From: Fragilaria radians
Taxonomy: Eukaryota; Bacillariophyta; Fragilariophyceae; Fragilariales; Fragilariaceae
Direction of reading: 5' to 3'
Assembly: GCA_900642245.1 (NCBI GenBank)
Contig: CAAAJI010000035.1
Span: forward strand, 77,974 to 93,357
DNA: 15,384 nt
The notes under the pieces are model-generated. The model had not been told where the DNA came from. It did no database searches and saw only the letters and a list, made by a program, of their open reading frames with translations. Position numbers and translations under genes: made by a program. Of this stretch, positions 7,444-15,384 are shown piece by piece. Numbering within the stretch: the first letter of the stretch is position 1; the number at the start of each line of letters is the position of its first letter.

Positions 7444-10400
7444 TTATGCATTTTCACTCTTCAAATTTCTCACTGATGATATTGGATCGTCCCCTTCGTT
7501 TAAGGGAATTATCCAAAAAGAATAGTGAAAGTCTTGCTTCGGTGGGATGAGGTAATCAGGATATACAGCAGGAAACCAGCTGACATCTCCACCTACACCC
7601 ATCATTTTGTGATCGAGATGGGCAAATATCGGACCTTCTCCATTACTCCGTTTGTTGACATCATTAGTGTGAAGTGCTCGATGCAACTCAGCTTCTGAAT
7701 TCAATGATGCACCGATGTTGATGCTGTCACCTTCGGGATCGGCAACAAAGCAAACGCCACTTCCATTGCTCGCCTGGAAAGAAACCCAGCGACAGTCAGA
7801 CTTATTGCCGTTTTCACTTGGAACGATGTAATCAACCTCGTTCTCTCCCACCGTAGTTTTCCAAATTCCCACTTCAGTTCCAGCCTTGCGATCGCAGTAG
7901 TTCTCGACCTCACCCCTACCGTAATACATCATATTATATAACTTGGCATTAAGCACAACTTCGAAGCCTACTCTTGCTAGAGACGGAATGCTTCGCAAGC
8001 AGGAATTTGGGTGGACATGAGTCTCAATTTTGATTTTACCACTTTCGAAGACGGAATACTTAATCCATTGTTGGATGATCTCTTTTGAGTCATTTTTTTT
8101 TCGTATAGAACAATCCACATCAATAAGAACTGCCGTCGCTGCTTTAGATACCTTTATTGACTTGCATATCATATCTAGATGATCGTCCGGCATTAGACCA
8201 TGACACGACCAAAACCAACTATAAGATAGATCCTTATAACCATTCAACATTCCATACAATCTGTAAAGAAAAGGATTAAGAAAACGAAGATTATCAGGGA
8301 GAACGAAACCGAGCAAAAGCTCTACGCCACCTCTGTCATTGTCAGTTATCGCTCTTGTGTAATTAGGATAAAGTCCGATTTCCTCAACAGCACAATTTTC
8401 CGCGAGAATTTTCGTTCCATCAGCATTGGATATAGACATAATATAATGGCTCCAGTTTGTTTACTGATGACTAAAATTGGCTGCTCCGACGATGAAGCTT
8501 TGGATATAGAAATTTGTTCATCATCTTGCACCAATAAAGTATTCTTTTTTGGGACAGCATTTCGCATTGTCGAGGTTATTAGACCCTTGATACGAAGTGG
8601 GAGCTGCTGAGTTATCACAACATGTCCCTTCTTTGCCCAAGATTCGCTATTCTTGAGGACGCCCTTAACACTTAACCAAAATTCAAGAGGTTGTCCAGTG
8701 ATGATTTTCTGGTCTTGAAGACTTTCTAGTAAACTGTCGATGCATACCGAAACATTCCCTTCATAATCTACATCAATCTCAAATGAACCATTGGCTATTG
8801 CGCCCAAAAATGTGTCACACGTGACGTGCCACATCCAATCTAGATGAGAAGGATGTAAAAACATGTAACGGTTTTCAATGCAAAGGTTAACACTACCAAT
8901 CTTATCATTCATGATAGAGACTGTCAAGACATTTGCACCACCTGTAGGAAAGATATTTACAGGTTGCTGCAGGAATTTCAGCTCTTGAACTGCTGGGTGG
9001 GGTTCACGATCCGGAGAAAAAATCCCCTAAATTAAATTTCATGTTAGATATCATCGACATTTGAAGTATTAAAATAATCCACTCACATTTATGCAAAACT
9101 GTCTATCATGAATTTTTTCCCCAAAATCACCACCATAGGCGAAAAATTCACGACCTCGTTCGTCCTTTTTTCGCAATCCTTGATCAATCATATCCCAAAT
9201 GAAGCCTCCTTGCAATCGAGGAAGATGGCCACTCCAGAAATGTTGCCAATAAAGATGTAAGTTGCCGTTTGAGTTACCCATGGAATGACTATACTCACAC
9301 AAGATGACTGGTCGATCTTCATCAGTTCTTTCAGCCATCATTATTGTTTTTTCCACATTTGGATACATGGGGCAAATGATATCTGTTAACTATAGGCAAA
9401 GAGATTAGACAAAACGATTTGGTTTTCTTAAAAAAAACTATGGATTGAACAAATTTACCTCGGTTCTGCCGCATCCCTCGATAAGTGCTCCTCCACTTTC
9501 GTACATGATAGGACGTGACACATCAAGTTCCAGAAGAAGCTCTCTCGCCGCCAATAGATTACGACCTCTACCAGCTTCATTACCTAATGACCAAAAGATA
9601 ATACATGGATGGTTTCGATCTCTCTCGACCATACGAGAGACACGAGATATAAAAGCATTCCTCCATTCCCAATCATGAGCGAGCCTCCCCATTGGTAACA
9701 TACCATGCGTTTCGATGTTGGCTTCATCACAAACGAACATTCCGTAATAGTCACAAAGTCGATAAAAGGTAGAGTCATTTGGGTAGTGACATGTTCGAAT
9801 AGAGTTGAAGTTATTTTGTTTGAGAATTTCAATATCCTGCTTTGTGCGGGCAAGACTTACGACCTTTCCGTTATCAGGATCATGCTCGTGTCTATTCACA
9901 CCACAAACTGTGATACGTTTACCATTCAACAACACGCATCCTTCTTTGATATCAACAGTTCTAAAGCCAACACGACATGATTCTACTTGATAAACCTGTG
10001 ACTTGTCATCTTTATTTACAAGCAAAATAACCAAAGTGTACAAATTTGGGACTTCCGCGGACCACAATTTGACATCGTCAATTAGCTTCGACATGACAAG
10101 AACTTTCCCCTCGATAGCCTTTACATCTTCCCATATAAGCGATCCCTCGTCCAGTCCTCCATCAGGGGAAATTTGTTTATCTTCGAAGAGCTTAAATTGA
10201 ATTTGAGAACTTGGAGATGGTGCGATAGTTTCTACAACGATACTTAGAAGCCCTGAACAGTCTGCTTGAACAGAAAAATCTGTTATTGTCATTCTACGTT
10301 TGCGTTGAATGAGCTCGACTGATCGGTAAATTCCAGCCATCCACCAGTGATCCTGATCTTCGCAATAGGATCCATCCGACCAACGTATGACGACGACTTC

Positions 10401-11399
10401 CAATAAATTTTCTTCCTTCTTCAAGAAACCAGAAACGTCAACTTCACACGGAAGACGAGAATCCTTGCTGAATCCAATTAGTTCGTGATTGAGAAAAATG
10501 AAGCATGCCGATTCAACACCATGGAATAAAAGAGAGTAAGAAGAACCTTCTTCAATTTTCCAAGGATTTGGCATATCGAATTCTAAACGATAGATACCTG
10601 TTGGGTTCTCTCTTGGAACAAAAGGTGGGATGCAAGGAAACGGATATTTTACATTGGTATATATTGGCCTGTCATCTCCTCGTAGCATCCAGTTCGACGG
10701 GATATCCACACTTTTCCAAGGTCGATGTTCTTCATTTTCTGTTACCACTTTTAGTGCGCTTTCTACGCTAAGATGGAATTGAAATTTCCAATCTTGCTTA
10801 TCAAGTTTCCAAACGTTGGGAGCTAACCGTAAAGTTGAATCTTCATCATAGTTACTTGTTGCTGGTAAAATTGGTTCACAAGCAGCTGCACGACCTGCAT
10901 CTTCTGACTCTAAGTATCGCATCTGTGACACATGCATATTCATCCGCTTGTATCCTGTTACTGTAGGATCCATCCAAGCTTTGCCACATGAACGGAAAAA
11001 GATTGTGTAGCTGTGTATCCAAAGAGATATTAGGATCATTCCAGACACAAAGGATGCAACGAAGTATGCCTTAGGTGTGATAAGCATCATAACTACCCAA
11101 ATTGTCAACATGAACACAAGCACAGTACAGAATTTGACGAAATGACATGTCGAGTTACATGGAAACAACCATATCATAATGTCATTTGCAATCAAGTCGT
11201 TAACGGGACGAACGGCACGTCGGCTCTTGGTATGCTTCGACTGAAACAAAATTCGATGTGCATTACCGACATAATTTTGCATGGCCCGAATTCGAAACGA
11301 AATCTTGGGAATCTTTGGAAACACTGTAGATCTAATGCCACCAGAATACAGATCGAATGAACGATCCTTGTCTTCCGGTTCATCTTTCGAACGCGACAT
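7444..11399 (-). CDS. LacZ-type GH2 beta-galactosidase with N-terminal membrane segments; apparent frameshift in exon 3
   Basis: Hydrolyses terminal beta-galactosides. Exons 11399-9459, 9389-9087 and 9026-7444 give about 1275 aa, against 1023 for E. coli LacZ. LacZ similarity begins near residue 195 with the sugar-binding domain (PSNWMLRGDDRPIYTNVKYP). The catalytic barrel follows, with NRHEHDP near 500, DEANIETHGM near 557-566, acid/base Glu608 in WSLGNEAGRG and nucleophile Glu679 in ILCEYSHSMGNS. Next come GGFIWDMIDQG, YGGDFG and RQFCIN, spliced to GIFSPDREPHPA. The C-terminal small-chain domain has TDNDRGG, ENYCDRK, VPSENG and MGVGGDVSW. Residues 1-190 are extra, with hydrophobic segments at 87-107 and 111-135 and basic flanks. 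ATG 11399 is the first in frame; the frame opens further upstream only from a non-ATG codon. The reading frame slips at about 8440-8446. Indel error, real mutation and an unrecognised intron are the options. Substrate in the cell is unknown. Confidence 0.93.
9027..9086 (-). other. Beta-galactosidase intron 2
   Basis: A 60-base intron with minus-strand donor GTGAGT and acceptor AATTTAG. It is phase 0 and joins DRQFCIN to GIFSPDREPHP, matching the continuous LacZ motif around the end of the barrel. Confidence 0.94.
9390..9458 (-). other. Beta-galactosidase intron 1
   Basis: A 69-base intron with minus-strand donor GTAAAT after GAG and acceptor GCCTATAG before TTAACAGAT. It is phase 0 and joins GCGRTE to LTDIICPMYP, restoring the LacZ frame between the two catalytic glutamates. 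Confidence 0.93.
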
Positions 11400-11880
11400 G
11401 ACTCTTTTTCTTAGCCACCATAAAAAATCTTTCCTTGATGACCCGGAGATACAGTTAGAACAAGAAGGATCAGACAGAGTATTCGATTTGTAAAATGAGT
11501 AACATGAAAGGAATTCCAAAGAATAATCAAAATTTTGGATGGGACTTGAAGTGGTACTTGGGCTTTCAGAGTTTGATGAAAGAGAAAGGGATTCAAAAGT
11601 GGGCAAGCTTCAAATATAAGCTTCAAGTATTGGGAAGGAAAATAACTGATTTAAATCCTTTCGAATTTTGAAGAAGAACTCTGAAGTCATCAGCAGTTGA
11701 GCTATCAATTTTTCTGCAGTGCAAAGCGCACAACACTTTTAAGTGTCTAAATTACGATTTTCATGACATCTCTTAGTGTAGCTGAGTAAGTCTCTGATGA
11801 CCATAACCTAACATAATGAATATCTATTCTTTTCCTGGTTTTCACTCGAAGAATGCCCAGATGGACAAACACATCTGATG
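11400..11880. other. Upstream region of the beta-galactosidase gene
   Basis: About 480 bases that should include the promoter and 5' untranslated region of the minus-strand beta-galactosidase. The minus strand is open in the same frame as far as 11606 but has no ATG there, so this is either leader sequence or, less likely, part of an exon joined to one further upstream. It contains a short tandem repeat at 11605-11630. No other gene is seen. Confidence 0.5.
11605..11630. repeat. Short 13-base tandem repeat upstream of the beta-galactosidase
   Basis: Two adjacent 13-base units, AAGCTTCAAATAT and AAGCTTCAAGTAT, identical at 12 of 13 positions. They lie about 205-230 bases upstream of the proposed start codon. 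Their function is unknown; they could be chance duplication or a paired regulatory site. Confidence 0.6.
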
Positions 11881-12190
11881 GTCTAAGAGCTCATGAAGAA
11901 GTATCAACCCATAGACACCCTTTCAAGGGTAGAGTTTAGGCAACAATTTAACCAAATCAAGATGAAGTAGGGATCGGATCCTCTGTTACTGTTTGAAACA
12001 CTTAAGGCCATTCAGAATCAATTTTTGGGTCCTGGAAAGAAGATCATTGAGTAAGAGTTGATGGTAGCAATTTTAGATGTTGCCACTGAAGAATATTAAA
12101 TTGTGTTGGCAATTGAAAGGAGAACGACGGAAAGACAACTGAAGTTGGATCATCTTGAGGATGTAAATGTCACATTTCGAATCATTATTC
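11880..12190 (+). pseudogene. Ty1/copia gag remnant A
   Basis: One frame, from about 11896, reads as part of a copia-type Gag (UBN2-like): KKYQPIDTLSRVEFRQQFNQ, then DPLLLFETLKAIQNQFLGPG, then LMVAILDVATEEY and LAIERRTTERQLKLDHLEDV. The frame is kept for nearly 300 bases and is broken only by stop codons (TAG after IKMK, TAA before ELMVAIL, TAA after TEEY), so decay here is mostly by substitution. The CCHC knuckle and everything upstream are absent or unrecognisable. Identification rests on my recognition of this Gag pattern and is fairly secure at superfamily level. Confidence 0.72.
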
Positions 12191-12355
12191 AACGATGCGT
12201 AACTGACAGTGTAGAGTTCGAATGAAAAGAATTTTAGTCCCACTATTGCACTGTGAACTGTTTGGTTCTCTTCTTCATTTTCTATTTTGTTATTTGGGAA
12301 TCTGTTTGGCTTTACTCTCTATAATAATTCTCGGTATTTCATTTTGTGAGTCGAA

Positions 12356-13080
12356 ATGATTGATTTGAACATTATTAAAGTGATTCCCTTCTGCGGAAAG
12401 TTTGATGAATGTCCTTTTTAGAGCGAGCAGTTCCTTGCAAAGGCTAAGATATATAGCTTTAAAGATTTGTTATTTGGAAAATTGTCAATTCCCAAGATTG
12501 AGGAAAGTCTTAATGAGGTTTCAGATGAAGGGAAAGGATGTCAAGAATTGTTGAACTAAATGAAGTTGCTTACACCGAGCTCATTTTGTCAATAGATGTA
12601 AAGACTAGCAACAGAAAAACGCTTTTAGTTGGGTTAAATAATGTAAATCAAAGGATTATCCTGATTGCAAAACTGCAACCTCATGGGAAAGACTCAAGAA
12701 GAAGTACGAGCCAATTTCCGCCCCTTCCATGGTGAAATTAGAGAAACAGTTTAGAGGGTATCTTTGAAGAAAGATCAAGATCCTAAAGTTTGGATTACCG
12801 GGTTAGAAAATCTATGGGTGAGACTTGAAGACATGGAGTCAAGCACATCTGTTTATGATCCATGTGGTGAGTAATCTTACTTCAGATTATGATTTGCATC
12901 TTGCCTTGATGGAGAAGAGATTAGGTGATGTGGAACAACCTCTGAGTGCAGAGGAAATAAAGGCTGAATTGAGTTTCCGCTTTGAATATGAATTCGTATG
13001 AGAACGAAGAAGGTAAAGTTTTAGAAGAGTTTGTTGATGCTGAAACAGCGTTTTTTGCAAGGAAGAAATCAACATCAATA
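12356..13080 (+). pseudogene. Ty1/copia gag remnant B
   Basis: Begins at ATG 12356 with a recognisable copia Gag N-terminus: KVIPFCGKFDECPF, then a stop, then SEQFLAKAKIYSFKDLLFGK. After a frameshift near 12535 it continues with ELNEVAYTELILSIDVKT. Further shifts lead through SAPSMVKLEKQFRGYL (about 12710-12755), QDPKVWITGLENLWVRLEDM (about 12778-12838), then SDYDLHLALMEKRLGDVEQP (about 12885-12945) and AEEIKAELSFRFE. Several stops and frameshifts rule out function. It covers the same Gag domain as remnant A but with different sequence, so the two come from different elements. No zinc knuckle is visible after it. Confidence 0.82.
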
Positions 13081-13156
13081 TCCCTTAAGGCATGTACGCC
13101 AAAGAAAACGAGTGTCTAAGGGTAAAAAAGACTGTCTATAGACTAGTTCAAAGCTC

Positions 13157-13205
13157 AAGGTTATTCTATAAACGTTAGTTAAGGTAATTCTATAAAACGT
13201 TAATT
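13157..13205. repeat. Imperfect tandem duplication of about 24 bases
   Basis: Two adjacent units, 13157-13180 and 13181-13205, share AAGGT-ATTCTATAA with a following ACGTTA-TT. They differ by two substitutions and one added A. The repeat lies just past gag remnant B in non-coding relic sequence and probably arose by slippage. Confidence 0.8.
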
Positions 13206-13560
13206 GAAGTGCTGAAGGGCATTGACTTTGTGGAGCATAAATCCAACCCAGGTTTGCTGTCCAAATGGGATGATGAGGAAATAATTCTTATTGGAATTAT
13301 GCCAAAGATTGCCTTGTTATTGGTAAAGAAACTCAAATTTCCAAGTTGATTGTTGATTGAAATGAAGGTGGCTTTAATCTTAAAGTTGCAACAAATTAGA
13401 CTGTTTAGTTGAGTTGTCAGGTATTGGAAACCGAAGCAAGAAATGAAATATTAACCTTCAGCCAAAACGAATCATCAACTTAAGAGATAAGTTTGAGGAA
13501 GAAGAGGTTCAGAAAAGAGTCTAAAAACCTTTTGAAACCCCAAGATTAGATTGTTTGTCC
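13206..13560. other. Relic sequence between copia fragments
   Basis: About 350 bases with no open frame of note. Position between a copia gag and a copia RT/RNase H piece on the same strand suggests eroded and internally deleted pol sequence, but I could not identify a protease, integrase or RT motif in it. Confidence 0.4.
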
Positions 13561-13569
13561 CGATGGCAA

Positions 13570-13760
13570 TTGATTGACAACAAATTGCAGAAGAGCTATT
13601 GCTCTGGAGTTGGCATACTCCTTTATTTGACAAACTATTTGTGACCTGATCTTTGTTAATTTTGTAAGTGAATTATACAATTAAATGGATGGAGCAACAA
13701 TGGAAAATTACCTTGAAAAATTGAGGATTGCAAAGTTTGTGCTTGATAATTTTCTTCAAG
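13570..13760 (+). pseudogene. Ty1/copia reverse transcriptase/RNase H junction fragment
   Basis: Translation with frame changes gives YCSGVGILLYLTNYL, then a stop and PDL, then MDGATMENYLEKLRIAKFVL. This matches the region after the RT palm in copia Pol, where a Y-x-S-x-V-G-x-L-L-Y-L segment and an R-P-D-I segment precede RNase H. At least one stop and one frameshift interrupt it. It lies on the same strand as gag remnants A and B and is probably part of one of those elements, with most of pol lost between. Confidence 0.75.
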
Positions 13761-15384
13761 CTCTGACCAAAAATTGACCGTACATTCCATTTACTGATAG
13801 TGATCAAAGATCCAGAAACGAGGATTAGCGTTACATTGTTTACCTCCAAAATGTACATGTTTGCAAAACGGATGACTTACAGATAGGTATGGATAGAAAA
13901 TACTTGGATTATACATTAGGAATGACTGGCCATACGACGGGCACAGAGGCATGGCAGCAACGTTAACGTTCGATTGCTTTTGGGAATAGAAACTTAATTG
14001 ATTGCTTTATTACAATACCTAAAAAGCAGATTTGTACAGCTAGTCATTCAACTTTCAATTATCAGGATTACTTGCATTAGAAATTGATTTAGTCAATGTC
14101 ATTTTTGAGGACTTACTTTGCTCATCAAATCCAATTCTCTGATGACTTGAATATAAGGTTTCCAAATACGAAAGTCTTGGATATCTATCTTACTATTCAA
14201 AGATCTTGAAAGGTCAATAAAAATCATTTACTATAATGTGTTCAAATAGAACAAAGACGAAATGGATTTTTCTGCTGTACATGCTCTGACAAAGACCCCT
14301 TTACTTTGTACAAGTGTCTTGCCGCTTTAGATGAAATAGCTTCCCCACACAAAGTTCTTTCGATAATTTAAAACCCATGCGGCAAAATGCCGACCCATAA
14401 TGAAATAATGTCTTTCAACAAAATGAAGTAATGGAAACTTTCGCACATTAGTAGTTTTGTGTACTAACGCAGTCAGTGCCGAATGGTAGGTTCAAATGGT
14501 CAGTATTTCGCCAGGTTGGGTCTTAATTCATCGTAGATTCGTTTGCTGTATCCTAGCTATTAGATTATTCACTTAATATTTTTTGTTTCTCTTTTGAGCC
14601 TTGGCTTAGATGGTTTTACTTTTGGAGAGTATTCACATTATAGATTATTTTGATGTAGCCACCTACATCTATCATATGTGACTTCCCATAGGACACTATT
14701 TAAAGCGTCCTGACCTTTTGGTATGTGATCATTTAGTCACAAATAATGGAAGACGACGAAAGGCCAAAAATGTCAAGCTGTTGCAAGAAAAGACTGTTTC
14801 TGTTTGAACTATTGTATTCAGTCTACTAAATTACGGAAATGTGCTAAAAATTCGGATTTAAGTGCGACATCGAGGAAGTTCAAGTATAGCTAAAGGCCAT
14901 ATCTGAGATTTATGTTACCTCGAGAGAAACGGGTATGCAAATAAAAATTCTTTAGCTGACATTTCCATTAGTCGAAACGTATTACATAAATTGAGTCAAC
15001 GTTTTCTATCCCAAGGAACAAGTAGTTTCTAAAGGAATTTCACCACAACGTAATGTTGAATTACCAACCTGAGATACAGACCTCTTCAATCTGCCTATAT
15101 CTTCTATGCTCTACTATGAGCAAGTCAAGGTGTAAATAGGATTGCACAAAGTGATTGACAAACAATGTTTCCTAAGATTCTTTTAAAAGTATGAGCTAAT
15201 CGCGACGATTTCACAATTCGTTCCTTTTCGATCGATTTCTCCAAGTTCATTTTCTACTTGTTTCATACACACAACTAACGAAAAATTCCGAAGAATTTTC
15301 TTCTCCTCTGAACACTAACCTTGTAATTTTCCATCTCCAACACACTCCTGCTGACCAACTGTGGGAGTCAGTCCAAGTATGGAT
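13761..15384. other. Gene-free stretch, probably eroded transposon sequence
   Basis: About 1.6 kb with no open frame longer than about 60 codons that carries recognisable protein features on either strand. Stops are dense in all frames. No tRNA, rRNA, CRISPR-like array or long repeat was seen. A small perfect inverted repeat (CGGCA-AAA-TGCCG, about 14380-14392) is present but too short to interpret. The last 150 bases turn pyrimidine-rich and could be the leader of a gene beyond the window, which I cannot confirm. Confidence 0.5.

Noticed and set aside
8437..8450. Programmed ribosomal frameshift in the beta-galactosidase
   Set aside because: No slippery heptamer or downstream structure was evident, and nothing in the GH2 family suggests such recoding. 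An indel is simpler.
8346..8535. A spliceosomal intron explaining the LacZ frame change
   Set aside because: The best-looking donor (GTAAAC near 8462) with the AG in GTTGAG gives 82 bases, which is the wrong length modulo 3. Combinations with the right remainder use poor donors or would be only 41 bases and remove conserved-looking sequence.
11400..11606. N-terminal extension of the beta-galactosidase to 11606
   Set aside because: The frame is open to 11606, but that position is TTG rather than ATG, and no ATG occurs before 11399. A nuclear eukaryotic gene is unlikely to start there, so the ATG at 11399 was used.
14376..14394. Hairpin CGGCA-AAA-TGCCG as a terminator or transposon end
   Set aside because: A 5-base stem is expected by chance in a sequence of this length, and it has no gene or element boundary next to it.
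14480..14520. tRNA-like T-arm (GGTTCAAATGG)
   Set aside because: The bases around it do not pair as a T stem, and no acceptor stem, D arm or anticodon arm could be fitted.

Overview
The window reads as nuclear DNA of a microbial eukaryote. It is AT-rich, its genes carry short GT-AG introns (60-80 bases), and the genes are packed tightly between decayed LTR retrotransposons. The intron size, the style of the Ty3/gypsy and Ty1/copia relics, and an ATG9 next to a LacZ-type beta-galactosidase fit a stramenopile, most likely a diatom. The species cannot be fixed from the sequence alone.

Layout. Bases 1-1487 hold a decayed Ty3/gypsy pol (protease, reverse transcriptase, start of RNase H), broken by several frameshifts and stops; a possible polypurine tract and LTR edge follows near 1726-1740. 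The gene island spans 1904-11399 and has four genes: (i) a minus-strand single-exon protein of 365 aa with an aspartate run, not firmly recognised (possibly mitochondrial and Tim44-like); (ii) a minus-strand single-exon protein of 330 aa, unknown, possibly a PH/GLUE-like fold followed by helices; (iii) a plus-strand four-exon ATG9 (4547-7374), the autophagy lipid scramblase, divergent from (ii) across about 190 bases; (iv) a minus-strand three-exon LacZ-type GH2 beta-galactosidase (11399 to 7444), convergent with ATG9 and separated from it by only 69 bases. Bases 11880-13760 hold decayed Ty1/copia pieces: two different gag remnants and a reverse transcriptase/RNase H fragment. From 13760 to the end there is no gene I can support.

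The most notable points are the beta-galactosidase and the ATG9 gene model. The beta-galactosidase has both catalytic glutamates and every core LacZ motif I looked for. It also has an N-terminal extension of about 190 residues with two hydrophobic segments, which would make it a membrane-anchored LacZ, and its last exon contains one apparent frameshift near 8440. The ATG9 model needs a tiny first exon, and its splice phases fit exactly. No operon-like system or new multi-gene system is evident. ATG9 and the beta-galactosidase act in different processes, and I see no direct functional link beyond their arrangement.
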